DNA of 64,000 nucleotides from the NCBI GenBank assembly GCA_039810245.1, contig JBDHWQ010000004.1:1-64000 (forward strand). Direction: 5' to 3'. Positions 8,913-17,115 of this stretch are shown here, in pieces; the first letter of the stretch is position 1, and each line of letters opens with the position of its first letter. Position numbers and translations under genes: made by a program. Under the pieces are notes generated by a model that saw only the letters and a list, made by a program, of their open reading frames with translations, was not told where the DNA came from and searched no databases. Source of the stretch: CALDSL01 sp039810245 (GTDB lineage: Bacteria; Chloroflexota; Anaerolineae; Anaerolineales; Anaerolineaceae).

Positions 8913-9989
8913 ATGATGAAACGAAGCGCCTTTTTGAAAAACACACGCGGGACAGGCCTGTTGTTTGGCGTGCTGGCAGTGCTGCTCGCGCTGGCGTTCA
9001 CCACGCTGGTGCTGCTGCTGGCCAAGGCCCCGCCGCTGGAAGCCTATCGCAATATCCTGGTTGGCTCACTGGGCTCATGGGGCAAGATCTCCGACGTGGT
9101 AGTAGCGTGGATCCCGCTGCTGCTGGCTACGGCCGGGCTGCTGGTGACCTTTACCGCCGGTTTGTGGAACATCGGCGTGGAGGGGCAGATCATGATCGGC
9201 GCGATCTTCACCACCGGCGTGCTGCGCATGCTGCAGGATACCGGCACGCCAACCGGCATCGTTATTGTGGCCGGGTTCCTGTGCGGCATGATCGGCGGGG
9301 CGCTGTGGGCGGCGCTGGCCGGCGCGCTCAAAATTTACGGCGGCGTTAATGAAATCTTCTCCGGCCTGGGGCTGAACTTTGTGGCTACGGCAGTGACGCT
9401 GTACCTGATTTTCGGCCCGTGGAAGCGCCCGGGCGTAGGCTCGATGAGCGGTACGGTTCCCTTCCCGCAGGATTTGTGGATGCCGATGGTGGCAGGCACG
9501 CGCTTTAGCCCCTGGGCGCTGGTGGTGGGGTTGGTGGGCATTGCAGTGATCTTTGTGCTGCTGCAAGGCACGTATTTCGGCCTCAAGCTCAAGGCTGTGG
9601 GCAAGAATCCGCGCGCTGCGTTTGTGATCGGCATTCCCACTGCACGCTACACCATGGCGGCGTTTATGATCTGCGGTATTTTCGCCGGCCTGGCGGGCGG
9701 CGTGCAAGTGATGGCTGTTTACCACCGGCTGATCCCCTCGATCTCTTCCGGTTATGGTTTCCTGGGGCTGATGGTGGCGATGCTGGTCAATTTCCAGGCG
9801 GCGTGGGCCGCCCCGGTGGCGTTCTTCTTCGCAGCGCTGAATATTGGCAGCATCCAGCTTCCAATTGTGCTCAAACTGGATTCGACCCTCTCCGGCGTAC
9901 TGCAGGGAGCGCTGGTGCTGTCCGTCATCCTGGTAGACGGCCTGCGCCGCCGCTGGATGCGCAAAGGTACAGGTGACCGCCATGGATAG
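8913..9989 (+). CDS. ABC transporter permease (BPD_transp_2, YufP-like)
   Basis: Inner-membrane channel subunit of the nucleoside-type importer, 358 aa with roughly nine to ten hydrophobic segments. The glycine-rich LWNIGVEGQIMIGA segment near residue 85 and the GLKLKAVGKNPRAAFVIGI cytoplasmic loop are hallmarks of this permease family; the latter contacts the ATPase. The ATG directly follows the ATPase stop codon (TAAATGATG), so translation is coupled; a second ATG at 8916 is equally possible. It overlaps the next permease gene by eight bases. The two permeases probably form a heterodimer. Confidence 0.92.
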   Translation: MMKRSAFLKNTRGTGLLFGVLAVLLALAFTTLVLLLAKAPPLEAYRNILVGSLGSWGKISDVVVAWIPLLLATAGLLVTFTAGLWNIGVEGQIMIGAIFTTGVLRMLQDTGTPTGIVIVAGFLCGMIGGALWAALAGALKIYGGVNEIFSGLGLNFVATAVTLYLIFGPWKRPGVGSMSGTVPFPQDLWMPMVAGTRFSPWALVVGLVGIAVIFVLLQGTYFGLKLKAVGKNPRAAFVIGIPTARYTMAAFMICGIFAGLAGGVQVMAVYHRLIPSISSGYGFLGLMVAMLVNFQAAWAAPVAFFFAALNIGSIQLPIVLKLDSTLSGVLQGALVLSVILVDGLRRRWMRKGTGDRHG

Positions 9990-10980
9990 TGCAGTACTGC
10001 TCACAGGTTTGGCGCTGGTGCTGGCCACCGCTGCACCGGTAATATTTGCCACGGTTGGCGAGACGTTTTCAGAGCGCGCCGGGGTGACCAACCTTTCGGT
10101 CAATGGCACTATTTTGCTGACCGCGATGTCCGGTTTCGCGGCAGCCTACACTACCGGCAGCCTGCTGCTGGGTTTCCTGGCCGGCGCGCTGATCGGGGCG
10201 CTGGTGGCGGGGATCGTGGCGTTTGCCAGCATTACCCTCAAGCAGTCGCAGGTGGCTGTTGGTTTTGTGCTGACGCTGATGTGCCGCGACCTGGCATACT
10301 TCCTGGGCAACCCGTTTATGGGAGAGTCGGGGCCGCGCGTGCCTTCCATGCCGATCCCGCTGCTGTCGGATATTCCCGTGTTGGGGCCGCTGTTTTTCTC
10401 GCAGACCCCCACCGTGTACGCCAGCTATCTGCTGATTATCCTGGGCTTCCTGTGGATCTTTAAAACCCGGCCCGGGTTGATGCTGCAGGGTGTCGGAGAG
10501 CGGCCGGCGGCGGCTTACGTGCGCGGAGCCAACGTCAACCGGCTGCGTTATTTCTATACCATGCTGGGCGGTGCCATGGTGGGGCTGGCAGGGCCAATGT
10601 ATTCGTTGAGCGAGAAGGCCGGTTGGAAAGGTACGCTCTCCGGGCTGGATGGTATTGGCTGGATTGCGCTGGCGATCACGATTTTTGGCGGCTGGAATCC
10701 GCTGCGCGCCGCGCTGGGCGCGTACCTGTTTGCGCTGCTGCAGTGGTTGGGCGTGGCGCTGCAGCCGTTGATGCCCAACGTGCCTTCACAGGTGCTGCAG
10801 GTAGCGCCGTTCCCGTTGATGATCCTCACCCTGCTGCTGGTCAACCTCGGCAATGCCGAGTGGGTAGACCGCACCCTGGCGGGGATGCCGGCTAACACGC
10901 GCCGTTTGGTGACAAAAGTGCTGCGCTCAGCGCGCACGTCGCCGCCGGCTTCATTGGGCGTGCCGTTTGAAAATGAATAG
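9982..10980 (+). CDS. ABC transporter permease (BPD_transp_2, YufQ-like)
   Basis: Second membrane subunit of the BMP-type importer, 332 aa and strongly hydrophobic. The segment FSERAGVTNLSVNGTILL near residue 28 and the cytoplasmic loop GLMLQGVGERPAAAYVRGA are typical of the smaller partner permease. The start at 9982 overlaps the end of the first permease by eight bases; a GTG at 9973 is an alternative start. Together with the receptor, ATPase and first permease it makes a complete four-gene transporter located between ureido/carbamoyl catabolic genes, which argues for uptake of nucleosides or purine-related compounds. Confidence 0.91.
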   Translation: MDSAVLLTGLALVLATAAPVIFATVGETFSERAGVTNLSVNGTILLTAMSGFAAAYTTGSLLLGFLAGALIGALVAGIVAFASITLKQSQVAVGFVLTLMCRDLAYFLGNPFMGESGPRVPSMPIPLLSDIPVLGPLFFSQTPTVYASYLLIILGFLWIFKTRPGLMLQGVGERPAAAYVRGANVNRLRYFYTMLGGAMVGLAGPMYSLSEKAGWKGTLSGLDGIGWIALAITIFGGWNPLRAALGAYLFALLQWLGVALQPLMPNVPSQVLQVAPFPLMILTLLLVNLGNAEWVDRTLAGMPANTRRLVTKVLRSARTSPPASLGVPFENE

Positions 10981-10989
10981 AGCCGCGGC

Positions 10990-12237
10990 ATGAGCGCATG
11001 GTTGGGGTATCGTTGTTCGCTGTGCGGCGTCGAATATGGGCGAGAAGACGCGCAGTACACCTGCCCGCATGATGGCGGCAACCTGGATGTAGTTCTGGAT
11101 ACGGAAGCCATCCAGCGCAAATACCGCCCGGAGGATATCACCTCGCGCGCGGAACCGTCGTTGTGGCGCTACCTGCCACTGCTTCCGGTGGAAGACCCCG
11201 GCCCGGGGCGCACTGCGCTGCGTTCGGCGGGGTGGACGCCCACCTACGCGCCGCAATCACTGGCAGATGCGCTGGGGCTGAAAACGCTATGGGTTAAGGA
11301 TGATGGCCGCAACCCGACCGCCTCGTTTAAAGACCGCGCCTCGGCGGTAGTGGTGGCGCGCGCGAAAGAGCTGCATGCCCAGGTGGTGGTGACCGCCTCG
11401 ACCGGCAATGCCGGCGCGGCGCTGGCGGGCATGGCCGCTGCGGCCGGCCAGCCGGCGATGATTTTTGCACCCAAAACTGCTCCACCGGCTAAAATCGCCC
11501 AACTGCTGGTGTTTGGCGCGCAGGTAGTTCTGGTGGACGGCACGTATGACGATGCCTTCAACCTGACCGTCGAAGCATCGCAGGAATTCGGGTGGTACTG
11601 CCGCAATACGGGGTATAATCCCTTTACAGCCGAAGGCAAAAAGACCGCCGCGTACGAGATCTGGGAGCAGGTGCTGCTGCCCAACCCTGGTGGAGCCGGC
11701 CGGCTGGCGATCTTTGTTTCTGTGGGGGACGGAAATATTATTTCTGGTATCCACAAAGGATTTAAGGACTTGCACGCCCTGGGCTGGCTGGAGCAAATGC
11801 CGCGCCTGTTTGGGGTGCAGTCCGAAAAATCCGCGGCGATCGCTAACGCGTACTTTGACAGAACCGAAACCATTACACCGGTGCATGCCACCACCCTGGC
11901 TGATAGCATTTCGGTAAACCTGCCGCGCGACGGGGTGCGCGCCGTGCGCGCCGCCACGCAGACCGGTGGAGCTTATCTGGCGATCCCAGATGAAGATATT
12001 TTTGGCGCTATCGCCGACCTGGGGCGGGTGGGCATCTTTGCCGAGCCGGCGGGCGCAGCGGCCTTTGCCGGGCTGCGCCAGGCGCTGGCGCAGGGCCTGG
12101 TAAGCGCTGAAGATCCGGTGCTGGTGCTTAATACCGGCAGTGGGCTGAAAGACATTCGCGCGGCGATGCAGGCAGTGCAGCCCGCCCCGGTAATCGAGCC
12201 GAGCCTGCCGGCGCTGCGCAGGCTGCTGGAACGATGA
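10990..12237 (+). CDS. Threonine synthase-like PLP enzyme with N-terminal zinc ribbon
   Basis: Fold-type II PLP enzyme, 415 aa. The N-terminus carries a zinc-ribbon-like pair (YRCSLCGVEY near residue 8 and YTCPHDGG near 24). The PLP lysine is in NPTASFKDRAS near residue 112, and the phosphate-binding loop TASTGNAG follows near 136. This pattern is that of threonine synthase, which converts O-phosphohomoserine to threonine. It sits nine bases after the ABC permease gene, far from other threonine genes in this window, so a catabolic lyase role (for example on diaminopropionate, as YgeX does in purine clusters) is an alternative. The fold is certain; the reaction is not. Confidence 0.75.
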   Translation: MSAWLGYRCSLCGVEYGREDAQYTCPHDGGNLDVVLDTEAIQRKYRPEDITSRAEPSLWRYLPLLPVEDPGPGRTALRSAGWTPTYAPQSLADALGLKTLWVKDDGRNPTASFKDRASAVVVARAKELHAQVVVTASTGNAGAALAGMAAAAGQPAMIFAPKTAPPAKIAQLLVFGAQVVLVDGTYDDAFNLTVEASQEFGWYCRNTGYNPFTAEGKKTAAYEIWEQVLLPNPGGAGRLAIFVSVGDGNIISGIHKGFKDLHALGWLEQMPRLFGVQSEKSAAIANAYFDRTETITPVHATTLADSISVNLPRDGVRAVRAATQTGGAYLAIPDEDIFGAIADLGRVGIFAEPAGAAAFAGLRQALAQGLVSAEDPVLVLNTGSGLKDIRAAMQAVQPAPVIEPSLPALRRLLER

Positions 12238-12300
12238 GACAGGTGACTGCGCGCGTGTATGGGGCAGCGTTCTGGTGTTCATATTTGGGAGGATAAAGAT

Positions 12301-13269
12301 ATGTTGCCAGTGTTTAGCATTATTGCTCCGATTTTCAACGAGAAAGAAAACCTGCCGGTGCTGTTCCAGCGCATTTCGGCAGTGATGGATTCAACCGGTG
12401 AGCCGTGGGAGCTGGTGCTGGTGGATGACGGCTCGCGCGATGGATCGACCGAGATCATCCGCGCGATGGCTGAGCAGGATGCGCGCGTGCGCCCGGTGAT
12501 CTTCGCGCGCAACTTCGGCCACCAGATAGCCGTGACCGCCGGGCTAGATTACAGCCGCGGCCAGGCGGTGGTGATTATTGACGCCGACCTGCAGGACCCG
12601 CCCGAGCTGATACTGGAAATGATCCAGAAATGGCGTGAGGGCTGGGAAGTGGTGTACGCGGTGCGCGCGCAGCGCGAGGGCGAAACCTGGTTCAAGCTGT
12701 TTACCGCCTCGCTGTTCTACCGCATGATCTACCGCATCACGGACGTGAAAATTCCGCTGGATACCGGCGATTTCCGCCTGATGGACCGCAAAGTGGTGAA
12801 CGTGATGAACACCATGCGCGAGCGCCATCGCTTCCTGCGTGGTATGTCATCGTGGGTGGGCTTCAAGCAGACCGGCGTGACCTACAACCGCGCCGCGCGC
12901 ATGGCCGGCGAAACCAAGTACCCGTTCCGCAAGATGTTCAAACTGGCGCTGAACGCCATCACCGGCTTTTCGTACTTCCCGCTGCAACTGGCGACGTATA
13001 TGGGCTTTATCTCGGCGGCATTGTCGATCATCGCCATCCCGATTGTGATCATCCTGCGCGTCACCGGCGCGCCGGGCGAGCGCCCGCTGCTGGGCCAGGC
13101 CACCACGTTGATCGCGGTGCTGCTGTTCGCGGGGGTGCAGCTTATCTCGCTGGGCATCCTGGGCGAATATATTGGCAGGATCTATGATGAAGTGAAGGGG
13201 CGGCCGCTGTACGTGGTGACGCAGGCGCCCCAGGACCAACTTGAAGAAACCAAAGTGGAGGCTCTCTAG
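12301..13269 (+). CDS. Family 2 glycosyltransferase, dolichol-phosphate-sugar synthase-like, with C-terminal membrane helices
   Basis: Predicted to transfer a sugar from a nucleotide donor to a polyprenyl phosphate at the membrane. The GT-A domain covers residues 1-230 with VVLVDDGSRDGS near 40 and the metal-binding region IIDADLQDPPEL near 90. Two hydrophobic helices follow (about residues 238-262 and 270-295), as in GtrB/ArnC-like and DPM1-like synthases. The start at 12301 has GGGAGGATAAAGAT just upstream. It ends two bases before the TrpB-like gene, so the two are co-translated, although their functions do not obviously match. It may be an insertion into the catabolic operon. Confidence 0.88.
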   Translation: MLPVFSIIAPIFNEKENLPVLFQRISAVMDSTGEPWELVLVDDGSRDGSTEIIRAMAEQDARVRPVIFARNFGHQIAVTAGLDYSRGQAVVIIDADLQDPPELILEMIQKWREGWEVVYAVRAQREGETWFKLFTASLFYRMIYRITDVKIPLDTGDFRLMDRKVVNVMNTMRERHRFLRGMSSWVGFKQTGVTYNRAARMAGETKYPFRKMFKLALNAITGFSYFPLQLATYMGFISAALSIIAIPIVIILRVTGAPGERPLLGQATTLIAVLLFAGVQLISLGILGEYIGRIYDEVKGRPLYVVTQAPQDQLEETKVEAL

Positions 13270-13271
13270 CA

Positions 13272-14744
13272 ATGGCAAAAATTGACCTGTCGGTGCACGA
13301 AGACCGGCTGCAGCGCACGATACAGCGGGCGCGCGAGCAGAACATTATCATCCCCACCCTGGCGCAGATGAACAACCCGGCGCTGATCCCCGATTCGATC
13401 AAGGAAGAGCTGCAGGGCATCGGCCTGTGGGATATCGCGCCGCGCAACCTGTTCCGCATTAGCTGGCGCAACCAGCCGGTGCAGCAGGGCGGCGGGTTCG
13501 GCGGTGTGAACTTCGTCGAGCTGCCCAGCGCGCTGACCGGCACGAAAGCGCGCATTGTAGCCCTGGTGGGCAAGTGGTTCCCCACCGGCGCGCATAAAGT
13601 GGGCGCGGCCTTCGGCTGCCTGGCCCCGCGGCTGGTGACGGGCCAGTTTGACCCGACGACGCAAAAAGCTGTATGGCCTTCCACCGGCAATTACTGCCGC
13701 GGCGGCGCGTATGATTCGGCGCTGCTGGCATGCCAGTCGATCGCGATCCTGCCGGAAGGCATGAGCCGCGAGCGCTTCGAGTGGCTGTCACAGGTGGCCG
13801 GCGAAGTGATCGCCACGCCGGGCAGCGAGTCAAACGTCAAAGAGATCTTCGACAAGTGCTGGGAGCTGCGCAGCTCGGGCGAAGACCTGATGATCTTCAA
13901 CCAGTTCGAAGAATTTGGCAACTACCTGTGGCATTATACCGTCACCGGGCACGCGATGGAAGAAGTGCTGCGCCAGGTGATGGGACCCAATGATCAGTAC
14001 CGCGGTGTGGCACTGACCACCGGCTCGGCGGGTACAATTGCCAGCGGCGATTACCTGAAAAACGTGTTCCCATCCAGCAAAATCATCGCCAGCGAGGCGC
14101 TGCAATGCCCCACGCTGCTGCGCAACGGCTTTGGCGCGCACCGCATCGAGGGTATCGGCGATAAGCACGTGCCGTGGATTCACAACGTCAAGAACACCGA
14201 CCTGGTGGTGGCCATCGACGATAACTCGGTGGTGCGCATCACGCGGCTGTTCAACGAGCCGGCCGGGCGCGAATACCTGCTGCGCAAAGGCGTGCCGGAA
14301 AGCACTGTGGCGCAGCTCGACCTGCTGGGCTTCTCGGGCATTGCGAACATGCTCTCGGCGATCAAGTTCGCCAAGTATTACGAACTGGGCGAGAACGACG
14401 TGGTGATGACCGTGCTGACCGACTCGCTGCAGCTCTACGGCACGCGGCTGGAAGAATACAACCACAGCTTTGGGCCATTCACCGCGTATGATGCGGCCGA
14501 GACCTTTGCCGCCGACCTGCACGGTGAGACCACCGACGCGCTGGAAGAGCTTTCGTACGAAGACCGCAAGCGCATCCACAACCTGAAGTATTACACCTGG
14601 GTGGAGCAGCAGGGCAAATCCTATGAAGAAATCCAGGCGCAGTGGTACGACCCGAATTACTGGACCGAAATTCAGGGACAGGCCGGGGCGGTGGACGAGC
14701 TGATTAATGCGTTCAACCAGCGTGTGGGGTTGCTCAAAGAATAA
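13272..14744 (+). CDS. TrpB-like PLP-dependent enzyme of unknown substrate
   Basis: A 490-aa fold-type II PLP protein. The probable PLP lysine is in FPTGAHKVGAAFG near residue 105, recalling TrpB GxxKxN-like sites, and a glycine-rich phosphate loop TTGSAGTIASG lies near 255. It is much longer than cysteine synthase and has a C-terminal extension rich in aromatic residues (KYYTWVEQQGKSYEEI). I recognise it only as a conserved pyridoxal-phosphate enzyme, not a named one. It lies in the same strand-run as YgeY, YgeW, carbamate kinase and hydantoinase, where other bacteria carry diaminopropionate ammonia-lyase (YgeX), also fold-type II. A lyase acting on a purine-derived amino acid is a reasonable hypothesis. 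A hairpin follows the gene. Confidence 0.75.
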   Translation: MAKIDLSVHEDRLQRTIQRAREQNIIIPTLAQMNNPALIPDSIKEELQGIGLWDIAPRNLFRISWRNQPVQQGGGFGGVNFVELPSALTGTKARIVALVGKWFPTGAHKVGAAFGCLAPRLVTGQFDPTTQKAVWPSTGNYCRGGAYDSALLACQSIAILPEGMSRERFEWLSQVAGEVIATPGSESNVKEIFDKCWELRSSGEDLMIFNQFEEFGNYLWHYTVTGHAMEEVLRQVMGPNDQYRGVALTTGSAGTIASGDYLKNVFPSSKIIASEALQCPTLLRNGFGAHRIEGIGDKHVPWIHNVKNTDLVVAIDDNSVVRITRLFNEPAGREYLLRKGVPESTVAQLDLLGFSGIANMLSAIKFAKYYELGENDVVMTVLTDSLQLYGTRLEEYNHSFGPFTAYDAAETFAADLHGETTDALEELSYEDRKRIHNLKYYTWVEQQGKSYEEIQAQWYDPNYWTEIQGQAGAVDELINAFNQRVGLLKE

Positions 14745-14754
14745 CCCCCTCCAG

Positions 14755-14787
14755 CTCCCCCCAAAATAAAAAAATGATTTTGGGGAG
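14755..14787 (+). terminator. Hairpin after the TrpB-like gene
   Basis: CTCCCCCCAAAAT at 14755-14767 pairs with ATTTTGGGGAG at 14777-14787 around an A-rich loop. No T-run follows, so termination strength is uncertain; on the minus strand it would likewise lack a strong T-run. Confidence 0.5.
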
Positions 14788-14801
14788 TAGATGAAACTAG
14801 G

Positions 14802-15356
14802 ATGACCACCTACCCTGATCCAAGCGCATTGATCCTGGTGGCTGTGATGACCAACCCGCGCGATCTGGAGATCGCGCGGCTGCTGGGCTGGTATCGCGTG
14901 CCGCTGCGCAAGGCGCCTAAGATCATCGACGTGGACGCGGTAGCCTTTTACCAGACATCCGGATTTGGCGAGGAGCACCGCTGGCGCATCGAGTACTGGG
15001 CGCCGCTGCGCGGGCACGAGCTGACCACGCGGCGCGAGCTGCTGCGCGACGAGCCGGATCACCCGCGCGCGGGCGAGGAATACTATAAGCTGCAGCTCGG
15101 CCCGCTGGAGCGGCTGGAGCAGCCCATCGCGGCCGGTCGCTGGCGCCGGGTGACGTTCTTGTATTCCACCGGCGAACGATTGGCCGCGGCGCGCGCGCTG
15201 CGCGACCTGGTGGTGCGCGAAGAGGAAGAACGCCAGGTACTGTGGCGCGCACTGCGCGAGCGCGCCCTGCAGGGTGGGCGCTACAGCGCAGGCGATCTAC
15301 CTGAAACGCCCATCGACCCGGCTATCCTGGCGCTGCTGGGGTTTCTGGTGGAGTAG
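14802..15356 (+). CDS. Conserved protein of unknown function
   Basis: A 184-aa soluble protein rich in Arg and Glu with no signal peptide or membrane segment. It begins with a hydrophobic strand (LILVAVMTNPRDLEIA), then WYRVPLRKAPKIIDVDAVAFYQ, and a charged middle containing YWAPLRGHELTTRRELL and YYKLQLGPLERL. The mix of short beta strands and Arg-rich patches is compatible with nucleic acid or phosphate binding, but no catalytic motif is clear. It follows the TrpB-like gene after a hairpin and precedes a repeat element. I recall similar proteins in other Chloroflexota but know no function. Confidence 0.75.
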   Translation: MTTYPDPSALILVAVMTNPRDLEIARLLGWYRVPLRKAPKIIDVDAVAFYQTSGFGEEHRWRIEYWAPLRGHELTTRRELLRDEPDHPRAGEEYYKLQLGPLERLEQPIAAGRWRRVTFLYSTGERLAAARALRDLVVREEEERQVLWRALRERALQGGRYSAGDLPETPIDPAILALLGFLVE

Positions 15357-15440
15357 GCCAGAACCACCTCTGTTCCCTCGTAGAGGAAAAACCTACCCCG
15401 AAAAGCCGATCGCACTTTACGGGCCACGCAAAACTATAAA

Positions 15441-15535
15441 CATGTCATTGCGAGCGTAGCGAAGCAATCTCCTTCCAGGACTTTCGTGGAGATTGCTTCG
15501 TCGCTGCGCTCCTCGCAATGACATGAACTATCAAA
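15441..15535. repeat. Large imperfect palindromic repeat (REP/MITE-like)
   Basis: Arms at 15441-15472 and 15488-15535 are inverted copies beginning CATGTCATTGCGAG and ending CTCGCAATGACATG; the second arm has a few extra bases that would form bulges. The motif CATTGCGAGCGTAGCGAAGCAATC is a dispersed repeat family that I have seen in many unrelated bacterial genomes. It occupies the 316-bp gap between the unknown gene and the hydantoinase gene. Nothing else gene-like lies in this gap. Confidence 0.85.
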
Positions 15536-15619
15536 TAAGAAGGCCGGGGATCAGGTTCGGTTTCGATGCGACATGCTATCGGCAAGCTGATAAAAGCGGA
15601 GAAGCGCGGCCCGGTTCTT

Positions 15620-15628
15620 TGATAGAAT
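15620..15628 (+). promoter_or_regulatory. Extended -10 promoter for hydantoinase gene
   Basis: TGATAGAAT forms an extended -10 element 44 nt before the ATG. No good -35 hexamer is visible at the expected spacing, which fits an extended -10 promoter. Confidence 0.5.
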
Positions 15629-15672
15629 AGAGGGCAGGCAGTTCCGATTGCATCTCAAAGCGAGGTGATCTT

Positions 15673-17091
15673 ATGGCAATCCTGATCAAAGGTGGTACGC
15701 TGGTGACTGCCGCCGAGACATTCCCGGCGGATATCCTGATCGAAGGTGAGCGCATTCAGGCGATTGGCGCGGATTTGCCCGCCGGGAATGCGCAGGTAGT
15801 GGACGCGGTGGGTAAGCTGGTACTACCGGGCGGCGTGGACGTGCACACGCACTTTGACCTGCCCATGTTCGGCACGGTCTCGTCTGATGATCATTACACC
15901 GGGCACAAAGCCGCAGCATTTGGCGGCACCACCACGGTGATCGACTTTATTTCGCAGGACGTCGCGCCGCTGCTGGACAATGTAACGCGCTGGCACGCCA
16001 AGGCCGATCCTAAGGCCGCGATCGACTTCGGCTTTCATATGAACATTACGCATTTCGACGCGCAGGTGGCGGCAGATATTCCGCTGCTGGTGGGCGAGGG
16101 CATCACCACGCTCAAGGTATTCACCGCCTATAACGGCCGTCTGCGTTTGCCGGATGGCGACATCTTCCAGGCCATGCGCATCGCCGGCAAGCACGGCATG
16201 CTGACCATGATGCACGCCGAGAACGGCGACATCATCGATGTGCTGGTGGCCGAAGCCCTGGCTGCCGGTCAAACCGATCCATATTACCATGCGCTGACCC
16301 GCCCGGGCTGGGGCGAGGTGGAAGCCGCGCTGCGCGGCTTTGCTATTTCGGCGCAGGCCGAGGCGCCCCTGTACCTGGTGCACATGAACGTGGCCGGCGA
16401 GGTGGATATGCTGGCTTACGCGCGCGATGCGGGGCTTGCGGTGATGGGCGAAACCTGCCCGCAGTACCTGTTTTTCACCGAAGAAGACCTGCAGCGCCCG
16501 GATGGGGCCAAGTGGATCTGCTCACCGCCCATGCGCACGCGCACCGATAATGAGCGCCTGTGGCAGGGGCTGCTGGAAGGCACAATCCAGGCCGTGGCCA
16601 CCGACCACTGCCCCTTCTACTTCGACGGCACGCGCCCTATCGTCTACGAAGGCCGCGAGGTGGCTATCCCGGGCAAGGAGCTGGGACGCGGCAACTTTAC
16701 GCTGATCCCCAACGGGCTACCCGGCGTGGGCGACCGTCTGCCGGTGATGTGGACGCAGGGTGTGGTCAGTGGGCGCATGAGCGCTAACCAGTTTGTGGCG
16801 CTCAACTGCACCAACCCGGCGCGCATGTTTGGCCTGTATCCGCGCAAGGGCACGCTGGCCCCCGGCGCGGACGCCGATGTCGTCATCTGGGACCCGCAGC
16901 GCCGGTTGGAATATGGCGTGGCGCAAGCGCAGCACCGCACCGACTACAACCTGTATGAGGGCTGGGAGCTAAACGGCTACCCGGAGCGCGTGTTCCTGCG
17001 CGGCAGGCTGATTGTGGATCACGAACAATGGTTGGGCGGCCCGGGGCAGGGGCAGTTCATTCCACGCAAGCCATTTGCGGACGTGCTCTAA
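15673..17091 (+). CDS. hyuA: D-hydantoinase / dihydropyrimidinase
   Basis: Cyclic amidohydrolase that opens hydantoin or dihydropyrimidine rings; 472 aa. The binuclear metal site is visible: DVHTHFD (HxH near residues 57-61), the carboxylated lysine in TTLKVFTAY near 150, MMHAENGD near 180, HMN near 237, and ATDHCPFY near 312. It belongs to the same superfamily as adenine deaminase but is closest to hydantoinase. HyuA is a member of the E. coli ygeWXY-hyuA-yqeA cluster, so its presence here completes three of the shared components. The start is supported by GCGAGGTGATCTT upstream. Its precise ring substrate is not visible from sequence. Confidence 0.9.
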   Translation: MAILIKGGTLVTAAETFPADILIEGERIQAIGADLPAGNAQVVDAVGKLVLPGGVDVHTHFDLPMFGTVSSDDHYTGHKAAAFGGTTTVIDFISQDVAPLLDNVTRWHAKADPKAAIDFGFHMNITHFDAQVAADIPLLVGEGITTLKVFTAYNGRLRLPDGDIFQAMRIAGKHGMLTMMHAENGDIIDVLVAEALAAGQTDPYYHALTRPGWGEVEAALRGFAISAQAEAPLYLVHMNVAGEVDMLAYARDAGLAVMGETCPQYLFFTEEDLQRPDGAKWICSPPMRTRTDNERLWQGLLEGTIQAVATDHCPFYFDGTRPIVYEGREVAIPGKELGRGNFTLIPNGLPGVGDRLPVMWTQGVVSGRMSANQFVALNCTNPARMFGLYPRKGTLAPGADADVVIWDPQRRLEYGVAQAQHRTDYNLYEGWELNGYPERVFLRGRLIVDHEQWLGGPGQGQFIPRKPFADVL

Positions 17092-17115
17092 ACAACACTC
17101 GGCGCTGGCCGGCCT

